Shown here: one piece after another, positions 7,016 to 14,233 of the stretch
Position numbering within the stretch: position 1 is the stretch's first letter
Layout: every line of letters begins with the position of its first letter
DNA from: an uncultured Eubacteriales bacterium
Lineage (GTDB): Bacteria > Bacillota > Clostridia > Oscillospirales > Ruminococcaceae
Reading direction: 5' to 3'
NCBI GenBank assembly: GCA_900318545.1
Contig: ONLC01000005.1
Coordinates: 1 to 28,580 of the forward strand
Length of the DNA: 28,580 nucleotides
Position numbers and translations under genes: made by a program
Notes under the pieces: generated by a model
What the model was told of the DNA's origin: nothing
The model's input: the letters and a program-made list of their open reading frames with translations, nothing else
Database searches by the model: none

Positions 7016-7924
7016 ATGCTGTATAATAATGTGCATGAGCTTGTGGGGCATACACCCCTGCTGAGGCTTAACAATATGGGGGTCTCCCCCGAAGTAGAAA
7101 TTTATGCGAAACTGGAAATGTATAATCCCTCGGGAAGCGTTAAGGACAGAGTAGGCGAGTATATGATCGCTGCCGCAGAGCGTGAGGGACGGTTAAAAAA
7201 GGGCGGTACCATTATAGATGCGACCGCAGGAAACACAGGTCTTGGTATTGCCTTTGCGGCACTGGGAAAGGGCTACAGAGTGATCTTCACGGTGCCGACA
7301 AAGTTCTCGGCTGAAAAGCAGGCATTGCTGCGAGCCCTCGGAGCAGAGGTCATAAACACTCCCCGTGAGGAGGGAATGCTCGGAGCTGTAAGAAAGGCTG
7401 ATGAGCTGAGAAATCAGATAGCGGACTCAATATCGCTTGAGCAGTTTAAGAATCCCAATAATCCTCTCTCTCATTATGAAACTACAGGCAAAGAGATCTG
7501 GGAGGATATAAACGGCAGGGTAACACACCTTGTCGCAGGGGCAGGCAGCGGAGGCACCTACACAGGTATAGTTAAGTATCTGAAGGAGCAAAACAGCAGT
7601 GTGCAGGGCGTTCTTGCAGACCCCGAGGGCTCGACCATAGGCGGAGGGGAGCACTTCGACTATAATATTGAGGGTATCGGCAACGACTTCATTCCCGATA
7701 CTATGGATATAAACCTGGTGGACGAGGTTATCAAAATGAACGACGATGAAGCTTTCCGAATGGTAAGGGAGCTTGCTCTCAAAGAGGGGCTTATCGTGGG
7801 CTCGTCCTCGGGAGCGGCAATGGCAGCTGCATTAAAGCTTGCAAAGAAGCTTCAGAAGGGCGTCATCGTTGCAGTCTTCCCCGACAGGGGTGACAGATAC
7901 TTCAGCACAGGGCTGTTTGAATAA
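7016..7924 (+). CDS. mccA: Cysteine synthase / cystathionine beta-synthase family protein
   Basis: A fold-type II PLP enzyme of 302 residues. Seen: Schiff-base Lys43 in NPSGSVKDR, the substrate loop AGNTG (71-75), the phosphate-binding GAGSGGTYTG, and the C-terminal GSSSGAA. It has no CBS regulatory domains. The family condenses O-acetylserine with sulfide (CysK) or with homocysteine (MccA-type cystathionine synthesis). The GIGNDFIP stretch and the adjacent mccB-like gene favour an MccA-type role, making the pair a route from homocysteine to cysteine. AGAGGTG precedes the ATG. Alternative: a plain cysteine synthase capturing sulfide released by the nitrogenase-like enzyme. Confidence 0.87.
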   Translation: MLYNNVHELVGHTPLLRLNNMGVSPEVEIYAKLEMYNPSGSVKDRVGEYMIAAAEREGRLKKGGTIIDATAGNTGLGIAFAALGKGYRVIFTVPTKFSAEKQALLRALGAEVINTPREEGMLGAVRKADELRNQIADSISLEQFKNPNNPLSHYETTGKEIWEDINGRVTHLVAGAGSGGTYTGIVKYLKEQNSSVQGVLADPEGSTIGGGEHFDYNIEGIGNDFIPDTMDINLVDEVIKMNDDEAFRMVRELALKEGLIVGSSSGAAMAAALKLAKKLQKGVIVAVFPDRGDRYFSTGLFE

Positions 7925-7933
7925 GGAGAGAAA

Positions 7934-8305
7934 ATGATTTACAGAGTTGCAGTCGCAAGCAGTGACGGAGAGAATGTAAACGAGCATTTCGGAAGAGCAG
8001 AACGCTTCTTCATCGGAGAGCTTGACACGGATAAAGAGGATTTCGAGCTTATCGGACAGAGAGATGTAAAGCCCTCATGTCATGGCGGTGAGCACGAGGT
8101 CAGCGGCTTTGCGGCGGCACTTGAAACGCTTTCGGACGTTTCAGCGATAGTAGTTCAGAGAGCAGGCCCCGGAGCTAAAAAGTATATAGATGAGCAGGGT
8201 ATCAGGCTGTATCAGATACCGCTCTCTATTGAGCAGGCTATCTGCCTGCTTATGGAAGAAAAACAATGGGAGGCAGACAAATGGCAGTATCATACGAAGA
8301 ACTGA
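7934..8305 (+). CDS. NifX/NafY-like cofactor-binding domain protein (first copy)
   Basis: 123 residues of the dinitrogenase iron-molybdenum cofactor-binding domain family (Nitro_FeMo-Co). Seen: the family start VAVASSDGxxVNEHFGRAxxF (residues 5-25, with His18), a Cys-His-rich turn CHGGEH (49-54), and the ending IVVQRAGPGAKKYIDEQGI. Members carry or store NifB-derived clusters; in classical NifB this domain is often fused to the C-terminus of the radical SAM part. Here it is a separate gene just before the NifB-like gene, overlapping it by 25 bp, so the two are probably translationally coupled. Role as cofactor carrier is inferred. Confidence 0.87.
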   Translation: MIYRVAVASSDGENVNEHFGRAERFFIGELDTDKEDFELIGQRDVKPSCHGGEHEVSGFAAALETLSDVSAIVVQRAGPGAKKYIDEQGIRLYQIPLSIEQAICLLMEEKQWEADKWQYHTKN

Positions 8306-9162
8306 CGACTAAACACCCTTGCTTTGCAAAGGGTCCGAACAGCGGCAACGGCAGAATACATCTTCCGATAAGCCCCAGCTGCAATATAGAGTGCCGCTTC
8401 TGTGAAAGGAGCTTCAACACCTACGAAAAACGCCCGGGAGTGACCTCAACGGTCATCACCCCCGAGGAGGCAATTGAGGCTGTCAGAAAAGCATTGGAGG
8501 TCTGTCCTGCTATTCATGTGGCAGGCATCGCAGGCCCGGGAGATACCCTCGCAAGTCCCTACGCACTTGAAACCTTCCGCCTGATAGGAAAGGAGTTTCC
8601 GCAGCTCATAAAATGTATGAGCACGAACGGACTTCTTCTTGCAGAAAAGGCACAGGAGGTCATCGATGCAGGCGTTGACTCCCTTACAGTTACAGTCAAT
8701 GCCGTTGACCCCAAGATAGAAGCTCAGCTTAATGACGGTATAGTCTGGCACGGAAAGCACTACACAGGCGTTGAAGCAGCCGAGATACTCATAGAGCAGC
8801 AATTAAAGGGAATAAAGATCATAGCAGAGTCGGGTATAACGCTGAAAATCAACACAGTGCTTGTTCCCGATATAAATGCAGAGCACATTGAAACAATAGC
8901 CAAAACAGTCGCAGAGCTCGGGGCGGATATGTATAACATAATCCCGCTTATCCCGAACCACAAGCTTAAGGACAGCCGTGAGCCAGACTGCATGGAAATA
9001 GAACGTGCGATACTAAGAGCATCAAAGCATATCGACGTTTTCAGACATTGTCAGAGGTGCCGTGCAGATGCGGTGGGTATCCCGGGCGGAGAGGATTACG
9101 GCAGCGTGATTTATCTGAACCTGCAAAGGCTCTCACGCAAGGACACGTTTTCACACGGATAA
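8281..9162 (+). CDS. nifB: NifB-like radical SAM cofactor-biosynthesis protein
   Basis: 293 residues. Radical SAM cluster motif CNIECRFC (C34, C38, C41). NifB-specific features: HPCF with C14, GIAGPGD (82-88), CMSTNG (112-117), TVTVNAVDP (136-144), and the C-terminal CQRCRADAVG (C257, C260), matching the ligands for the extra K-cluster iron-sulfur sites. NifB fuses two [4Fe-4S] clusters with a SAM-derived carbon to give the NifB-co/L-cluster precursor. This is the short form without a fused NifX domain. The start is ATG 8281, 7 bases after GGGAGG; an in-frame ATG at 8266 would overlap that ribosome binding site. Presence in this operon says that the partner NifDK-like protein probably carries a NifB-derived cofactor. 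Confidence 0.92.
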   Translation: MAVSYEELTTKHPCFAKGPNSGNGRIHLPISPSCNIECRFCERSFNTYEKRPGVTSTVITPEEAIEAVRKALEVCPAIHVAGIAGPGDTLASPYALETFRLIGKEFPQLIKCMSTNGLLLAEKAQEVIDAGVDSLTVTVNAVDPKIEAQLNDGIVWHGKHYTGVEAAEILIEQQLKGIKIIAESGITLKINTVLVPDINAEHIETIAKTVAELGADMYNIIPLIPNHKLKDSREPDCMEIERAILRASKHIDVFRHCQRCRADAVGIPGGEDYGSVIYLNLQRLSRKDTFSHG

Positions 9163-9192
9163 ATATACATTATTAAAGTGAGGTAAAGAAAA

Positions 9193-10050
9193 ATGGGAAA
9201 AGAACTCAGACAGATCGCGATATACGGTAAAGGCGGTATCGGAAAGTCAACAACAACGCAGAACCTGACAGCAGGCCTTGTGGAAAGAGGAAATCACGTA
9301 ATGGTGGTCGGCTGTGACCCCAAGGCAGATTCAACAAGGCTGCTCCTCGGAGGTCTGCATCAGAAAACAGTACTTGATACTCTGAGAGATCAGGGTGAGG
9401 ACGAGATAGAGCTTGATTCTATCCTGAAAGAGGGCTTCATGGGCACAAAGTGTGTGGAGTCGGGCGGACCTGAGCCGGGTGTCGGCTGTGCAGGCAGAGG
9501 AATCATCACATCTATCGGACTGCTGGAGCGTCTCGGAGCTTACACCGATGACCTTGACTATGTTTTCTACGATGTCCTCGGAGACGTTGTCTGCGGAGGC
9601 TTCGCAATGCCTATCAGAGAGGGCAAGGCCAAGGAGATATACATAGTTGCCTCGGGCGAGATGATGGCTCTTTATGCGGCGAACAATATCTCAAAGGGAA
9701 TTGCAAGATATGCACGTCAGGGCGGTGTGCGTCTTGGAGGAATTATCTGCAACAGCCGTAACGTTGACCGTGAAGCAGAGCTTGTCCGTGCATTTGCCGA
9801 GGAGCTCGGTACACAGATGATACACTTTGTTCCCCGTGACAACGATGTCCAGAGAGCAGAGATCCGCAAAAAGACAGTTATTCAGCATTTTCCTCAGTCA
9901 AAGCAGGCTGATGAATACAGAGAGCTCGCTAAAAAGATCGAAGAGAACGAGATGTTCGTGATCCCGAAGCCGATGACTCAGGAAAGACTTGAAGAGATAC
10001 TTGTTGAGTACGGCCTTATGGACGACCTTAAAGACGACTACCGTATTTAA
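9193..10050 (+). CDS. nifH: Nitrogenase iron protein-like reductase (NifH-like)
   Basis: 285 residues, the usual length for NifH. P-loop GKGGIGKST (12-20), switch I region CDPKADS (41-47), and the two cysteines that hold the bridging [4Fe-4S] cluster of the homodimer: C99 in VGCAGRG and C134 in DVVCGGFA, the latter after switch II DVLGD. The expected role is ATP-dependent one-electron transfer to the downstream NifDK-like complex, and possibly a role in cofactor maturation. The start at 9193 follows GTGAGGTAAAG. All key residues are conserved. Gap of 12 bp to the next gene. The electron donor (ferredoxin or flavodoxin) is not encoded in the window. Confidence 0.93.
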   Translation: MGKELRQIAIYGKGGIGKSTTTQNLTAGLVERGNHVMVVGCDPKADSTRLLLGGLHQKTVLDTLRDQGEDEIELDSILKEGFMGTKCVESGGPEPGVGCAGRGIITSIGLLERLGAYTDDLDYVFYDVLGDVVCGGFAMPIREGKAKEIYIVASGEMMALYAANNISKGIARYARQGGVRLGGIICNSRNVDREAELVRAFAEELGTQMIHFVPRDNDVQRAEIRKKTVIQHFPQSKQADEYRELAKKIEENEMFVIPKPMTQERLEEILVEYGLMDDLKDDYRI

Positions 10051-10062
10051 AAGGAGGAGCTT

Positions 10063-11529
10063 ATGAGCAAAGTAAGTCTTGATATACCTGAGGTCGAGAT
10101 ACGAGAGATACGACTGAACTCTATAACAGGCTTTCAGGGAACGGCACAGGAGCTTGTCAATGCCTGCTCGGGCTGCGGCAAGCTGAAGGATAAAAACCGC
10201 TCGTTCAGCCAGTGTCTCGGCTGCGGCACATCAAATGCAGCCTGTACACTGACCCTCATTCAGGACGCAGCGATAATCAGCCACGGTCCTGTGGGCTGTT
10301 CAACCTGCCTGCATGAGTTTGCCTTCACCTACAGAGTAAACGCATATCTCAGGCAGCTCGACCACCCTACACAGAGAAAGATCTTCTCAACAAACTTAGA
10401 GGAAAAGGATACCATCTACGGCGGCGGCAAAAAGCTTGAAGCCGCTATCCGTGACGTTTTCAAGCGTGCAAAGCCGAAGGCTATCTTCGTAATAACCACC
10501 TGTGCGGCAGGCATCATCGGTGATGATGTTGAGAGCGTTACAAATGCCGCCGAAAAGGAGCTCGGTATTCCTGTAGTTGCTGTATTCTGCGAGGGCTTTC
10601 GCTCAAAGATGTGGACCTCGGGCTTTGATGCAGGCTATCACGGCATCGCAAGAAAGATAATCAAGCCTGCAAGGCAGAAAAGAAATATTATAAATGTTAT
10701 AAACTTCTGGGGCAGCGACATTTTCCGAGAGTGGTTCGCAGAGTTCGGCTATGAGCCAAACTACATCACTCCATTTGCGACAGTTGACTCCCTCAGCTAT
10801 TCAAGTGAGGCAGCATTGACCGTTCAGGCCTGCTCGACACTGGGCTCGTACCTTGGTGCGGCTCTGGAGCAGAGCTTCGGTGTACCCGAGATCAGAAACT
10901 CTCCCCCTTACGGCATAGCTCAGACAGACCGCTGGTTCAGAGAGCTGGGTGAGCACCTCGGAAAGCAAAAAGAGGTCGAGGACTTCTTAGCAAGAAAGAA
11001 AGCCGAGTATATGCCGAAGATAGAGGCTCTCCGTGAAAAGCTTAAAGGCAAGACCGCCTATGTTACAGCAGGAGCATCGCACGGACATTCTCTGCTGGCG
11101 CTCTTAAAGGAGCTCGGCATGGAACCGCAGGGAGCAGCTATCTTCCACCATGACCCTAAATATGATAACGAGGACGAGCGTTCCGATACCTTAAAGCACA
11201 CAGTCGAGGATTACGGTGATGTGCCTAACTACAACGTCTGCAACAAGCAGGAGTTCGAGCTTGTGAATGTGCTTAACCGCATAAAGCCCGATATCCTCCT
11301 TGCACGTCACGGCGGAATGACCCTCTGGGGAGCAAAGCTCGGAATACCCTCTCTTCTTGTGGGCGATGAGCATTTCGGCATGGGCTATGAGGGCTTGGTA
11401 AACTACGGGGAGAGAATACTTGAAACCATCGAGAACGATGAGTTTGTAAAGAACCTCGCAAAGCATTCTGTCAACCCCTACACAAAATGGTGGCTTGAAC
11501 AGGAGCCCTACACATTCTTGGGAAAGTAA
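10063..11529 (+). CDS. Nitrogenase component 1 alpha-like subunit (NifD-like), non-canonical active site
   Basis: 488 residues, oxidoreductase/nitrogenase component 1 family. P-cluster-type cysteines: C54, C79 in HGPVGCS and C147 in TTCAAGIIGDD. C257 in VQACSTLGSYL aligns with the cofactor ligand Cys275 of Azotobacter NifD, so a NifB-type cofactor is likely. By my manual alignment, residues that N2 reduction needs are replaced: Val70 by Thr62, Arg96 by Ala87, Gln191 by Trp184, His195 by Phe188, Arg359 by Gly341. The expected His442 position is Gly434, with His437 three residues on as a possible substitute ligand. Unusual: an N-terminal pair of CxxC motifs (C35/C38 and C51/C54) plus C61 and C82. 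AAGGAGGAG precedes the ATG. Probably a reductase of sulfur compounds rather than N2. Confidence 0.9.
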   Translation: MSKVSLDIPEVEIREIRLNSITGFQGTAQELVNACSGCGKLKDKNRSFSQCLGCGTSNAACTLTLIQDAAIISHGPVGCSTCLHEFAFTYRVNAYLRQLDHPTQRKIFSTNLEEKDTIYGGGKKLEAAIRDVFKRAKPKAIFVITTCAAGIIGDDVESVTNAAEKELGIPVVAVFCEGFRSKMWTSGFDAGYHGIARKIIKPARQKRNIINVINFWGSDIFREWFAEFGYEPNYITPFATVDSLSYSSEAALTVQACSTLGSYLGAALEQSFGVPEIRNSPPYGIAQTDRWFRELGEHLGKQKEVEDFLARKKAEYMPKIEALREKLKGKTAYVTAGASHGHSLLALLKELGMEPQGAAIFHHDPKYDNEDERSDTLKHTVEDYGDVPNYNVCNKQEFELVNVLNRIKPDILLARHGGMTLWGAKLGIPSLLVGDEHFGMGYEGLVNYGERILETIENDEFVKNLAKHSVNPYTKWWLEQEPYTFLGK

Positions 11530-11541
11530 AGGAGAAATAAT

Positions 11542-12882
11542 ATGGCAGGACTAATAGAACAGGAACGCTACACCTGTGCGATCGGAGCACTGCAGACTGT
11601 AGTAGCTATCCCCCGTGCAGTTCCGATACTCCACTCGGGACCGGGCTGCGGAGTTATGATAAAGGGCTTTTTTGAGCGTTCGGCAGGCTATGCAGGCGGA
11701 GAGACCGCCCCATGTACGAATTTCAGTGAAAAGGAAGTAGTGTTCGGCGGTACCGACAGACTCAGAAACATAATAAAGAACACCTATAAGGTTCTCGACA
11801 CTGACCTACAGGTAGTAGTAACAGGCTGTACAGCAGGCATCGTCGGTGATGACATAGCAAGCGTAACAGATGAGTTCCTATATGAAGAGGACAGACCGAT
11901 AGTCCACGTTGAGACCTCGGGCTTCAAGTCGAACAACTATGTCTCGCATTCAGCGGTAGTAAATGCAATAATCGACCAGTATGTCAGCCGCTTTGAGGAC
12001 GATAACCCCTCACGCTCAGAGAAAACCCTTGTAAATGTCATAGCCTCTATCCCTTATCAGGATCAGTTCTGGAAGGGCAATCTGAAGGAGTACAAAAGGC
12101 TTCTTGAAGGTCTGGGACTCAGGGTCAATATCCTATTCGGACCGCACTCGGGCGGTGTAAAGGAGTGGCAGACTATCCCTAAGGCTAACTTCAACGTGTT
12201 CGTTTCTCCGTGGTATGGTGAGCCTATCGTTAAGAACCTTGAAAGAAGATACGGTCAGCCTTATTATCAGTTCGGATATCTGCCGATAGGCGCTAATGAG
12301 ACTACAAAGTTTCTTAATGGCGTGCTGGATTTTGCGCTGGAGCAGGGAGCAGGCATTGATGAAAGGAAGGCAAGACAGTTCATCGAGGAGGAAGAAAAGG
12401 CATACTATGAGGAGCTTGACAACCTTGCTACCTTTCTGCTTGAATTCCGCTACGGTCTGCCAAGCTACGTGCATATTCTTCATGATGCAGGCTATGTAAC
12501 AGGGCTTACACGATTTCTTCTCCATGAAACGGGTCTTGTGCCGAAGGAGCAGTTCATAGTGGATAATGTTCCGAAAAAGTATCAGGAAAGGATCGGGGCT
12601 GACATAAAGTCCACTTCTGATAAGCGTGATATACCCGTATATTTCGACCCTGATGCAGGTGCAATGCAGGATATCATCAGAGGTCTTTCTCACAAGGGCA
12701 AGGGGCTTATCATCGGCAGCGGCTGGGATAAGGAGCTCGCAGCCGAGATAGATGCAGACTTTCTCTCTATCGCTTGTCCTACGCCCTACCGCATAGTGCT
12801 GACGACAAACTATGTCGGCTACACAGGCGGACTCAGAGTGATAGAGGACATCTACAACACAGCACTTGCAGCATATAAATAA
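11542..12882 (+). CDS. Nitrogenase component 1 beta-like subunit (NifK-like)
   Basis: 446 residues, nitrogenase component 1 family; shorter than NifK because it lacks most of the N-terminal extension. Cysteines equivalent to the P-cluster ligands Cys70, Cys95 and Cys153 of NifK are present: C12 in RYTCAIGA, C36 in SGPGC and C96 in VTGCTAGIVGDD. S126 in ETSGF is near the position of NifK Ser188. FSEKEVVFGG (61-70) matches the family motif. It would form the alpha2beta2 heterotetramer with the upstream gene, receiving electrons from the NifH-like protein. The 12-bp gap and the ribosome binding site AAAGGAG fit co-translation. P-cluster conservation in both subunits argues against a chlorophyllide or Ni-sirohydrochlorin reductase. 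Confidence 0.9.
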   Translation: MAGLIEQERYTCAIGALQTVVAIPRAVPILHSGPGCGVMIKGFFERSAGYAGGETAPCTNFSEKEVVFGGTDRLRNIIKNTYKVLDTDLQVVVTGCTAGIVGDDIASVTDEFLYEEDRPIVHVETSGFKSNNYVSHSAVVNAIIDQYVSRFEDDNPSRSEKTLVNVIASIPYQDQFWKGNLKEYKRLLEGLGLRVNILFGPHSGGVKEWQTIPKANFNVFVSPWYGEPIVKNLERRYGQPYYQFGYLPIGANETTKFLNGVLDFALEQGAGIDERKARQFIEEEEKAYYEELDNLATFLLEFRYGLPSYVHILHDAGYVTGLTRFLLHETGLVPKEQFIVDNVPKKYQERIGADIKSTSDKRDIPVYFDPDAGAMQDIIRGLSHKGKGLIIGSGWDKELAAEIDADFLSIACPTPYRIVLTTNYVGYTGGLRVIEDIYNTALAAYK

Positions 12883-12894
12883 GGAGCTGATACT

Positions 12895-13227
12895 ATGGCA
12901 CTGATAGCTGTAGCCACCACAGACGGCTTTACCGTCAATGAGCATTTCGGTCATGCGAAGTTTTTCAGCATTTATAAGCTGAGCGACAGCGGCTATGAGC
13001 CCACAGAGATCCGTGATGCGGTAGCTGTCTGTCAGCACGCACTGGGACATAATACGACACGCTTCGACAAAATAATCGAGCTCCTTTCCGACTGCGATGC
13101 TATCCTTGTAAACAGGATAGGCGAGGGTGCAGCGGCATACCTCATAAGCAGGGGAGTGCGTGTGTTCGAGGTCAGCGGCAGTATAGATGCCGTGCTGAAC
13201 AAATTTATAACCGACAAACTTATCTGA
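12895..13227 (+). CDS. NifX/NafY-like cofactor-binding domain protein (second copy)
   Basis: 110 residues, same family as the gene at 7934 but clearly diverged. Seen: IAVATTDGFTVNEHFGHAKFF (residues 4-24), a Cys-His cluster with C46, H48 and H52, and the VNRIGEGAAAYLISRGVRVF ending. Last gene of the operon, 12 bp after the NifK-like gene and with its own AAGGAG. With no NifE or NifN scaffold encoded nearby, the two NifX-like proteins are candidates for carrying the NifB product to the NifDK-like enzyme; this is inference. Confidence 0.88.
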   Translation: MALIAVATTDGFTVNEHFGHAKFFSIYKLSDSGYEPTEIRDAVAVCQHALGHNTTRFDKIIELLSDCDAILVNRIGEGAAAYLISRGVRVFEVSGSIDAVLNKFITDKLI

Positions 13228-13232
13228 ACACT

Positions 13233-13259
13233 AGCCTGTAAGCTGCCAGCTTGCAGGCT
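13233..13259 (+). terminator. Terminator of the nif-like operon, with a possible alternative pairing partner
   Basis: A 12-bp stem with one G-T wobble (13233-13244 with 13248-13259, 3-nt loop) begins 5 bases after the last operon stop and is followed by TTTGCTGCTTT. An 11-base stretch at 13303-13313 is the exact reverse complement of 13242-13252, so the loop and 3' arm could instead pair downstream. Confidence 0.7.
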
Positions 13260-13430
13260 TTGCTGCTTTATCGGGACTTTTGGCTGCAAATGCAGGCTCA
13301 GTAAGCTGGCAGCATACTGATTTCCTTGCTTTCAGGGCTTTCTGTGACAGATCTGTGACTGCTTGAAACGGAATTTGCACAAGTTTCCGATAAATTTTAA
13401 TGCATTATTCATAAATCGTTTTTTAAATCG
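13260..13430. other. Intergenic spacer, no gene seen
   Basis: Between the terminator and the next promoter I see no coding frame with a ribosome binding site. It holds the 11-base complement of the terminator loop (13303-13313), a small CTGC/GCAG hairpin (13284-13295), a direct repeat of CTGTGAC (13343-13349 and 13354-13360), and an AT-rich stretch leading into the promoter. Confidence 0.5.
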
Positions 13431-13459
13431 TTGACACTAATGTAAGAATGTGGTATAAT
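13431..13459 (+). promoter_or_regulatory. Promoter of the plus-strand SipW/matrix locus
   Basis: TTGACA (13431-13436), 17-bp spacer, TATAAT (13454-13459), with TGG just before the -10 box (extended -10). The same TGGTATAAT core occurs in the minus-strand promoter of the second SipW locus. Confidence 0.85.
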
Positions 13460-13489
13460 AAACCATAATTATTTATACTGGATTAAGTG

Positions 13490-13515
13490 TCGGCGGTCGT
13501 AAAAATGGCTGCTGA
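13490..13515 (+). promoter_or_regulatory. Leader hairpin upstream of sipW
   Basis: TCGGCGGTC (13490-13498) pairs with GGCTGCTGA (13507-13515) through 9 base pairs that include three G-U pairs, with an 8-nt A-rich loop. It lies in the leader between the promoter and the GGGGAGGA ribosome binding site. I do not recognise a known riboswitch class. Confidence 0.4.
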
Positions 13516-13544
13516 AACTAAGCTTGCATAGGGGAGGAACTTGT

Positions 13545-14219
13545 ATGAAAACCAACAGAGATCCGCCGAAGAGTAAGGGCTTGACGGTGCTGAGAATAGT
13601 CAGACGGGTATTTATATATCTGTTTGCTGTCGGAATAATCATCGCAGCACTTTTGTTTGCGTCGTCAAGAACGCCTGATAAGTCCCTTTTCGGATACCGT
13701 TATTATACTGTTTTAACACCGTCAATGGAGCCTGAGTACGGTGTGGGCGATATGGTATTCGTTAAGATAGAAAAGGCCGACAAGATAAAAGTCGGTGATG
13801 TCATCACATTCAACCCGTCGAGTGACAGCGAGGCATACCTGACCCACAGAGTTGTTGAAAAGCTCGAGAACTATGAGGGAACGGGAGTCACCTGTTTTCG
13901 GACAAAGGGAGATGCGAATGACAGCGAGGATCAGTTCCTTATAGATGAGGGCAGGCTGATAGGCAGAGTAAGCTTTAGTATACCAAAGCTTGGCTATGTT
14001 GTAAGGTTTGTCCAAATGAGGTGGTATTTTGTAGTACCGCTTATAGTACTGGTCTTCGTATTTTTCAAACTCATGGGTATGTATCTTGCCCCCCATGAGG
14101 AGGAGCCCGAGGCAGAAGGCGAAAAGGAGGAAAGCTCCGGGGAACAGTCCGAGCCTGAGCCCGAGCCAAAGGAGCCTGATCTGGGAGAGGGCAAGAATTT
14201 AACCGATAATAAATTATGA
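13545..14219 (+). CDS. sipW: SipW-type (ER-type) signal peptidase I
   Basis: 224 residues, S26B signal peptidase. Transmembrane helix at about 20-40, catalytic Ser60 in LTPSMEP, His101 in LTHRVV (a Ser-His enzyme, as in SipW, rather than Ser-Lys), the acidic KGDAND motif (121-126), and a second hydrophobic helix (161-180). The cytoplasmic tail is rich in Glu and Pro. SipW-type peptidases process TasA/BsaA-type matrix proteins. I chose ATG 13545, 6 bases after GGGGAGGA; the frame is open further up. First gene of an operon with a BsaA-like protein (15 bp downstream), which is its expected substrate. Confidence 0.9.
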   Translation: MKTNRDPPKSKGLTVLRIVRRVFIYLFAVGIIIAALLFASSRTPDKSLFGYRYYTVLTPSMEPEYGVGDMVFVKIEKADKIKVGDVITFNPSSDSEAYLTHRVVEKLENYEGTGVTCFRTKGDANDSEDQFLIDEGRLIGRVSFSIPKLGYVVRFVQMRWYFVVPLIVLVFVFFKLMGMYLAPHEEEPEAEGEKEESSGEQSEPEPEPKEPDLGEGKNLTDNKL

Positions 14220-14233
14220 AAGGATGAAAAACT

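Noticed and set aside
9193..12882. Classical N2-fixing nitrogenase
   Set aside because: No nifE, nifN or nifV in the operon, key NifD active-site residues are replaced, and the neighbours are sulfur genes.
10063..12882. Chlorophyllide or Ni-sirohydrochlorin reductase-type (Bch/Chl/CfbCD) nitrogenase homologue
   Set aside because: Both subunits keep P-cluster-type cysteines, the NifD-like one keeps the cofactor cysteine, and a NifB-like gene is co-transcribed; there are no tetrapyrrole genes nearby.
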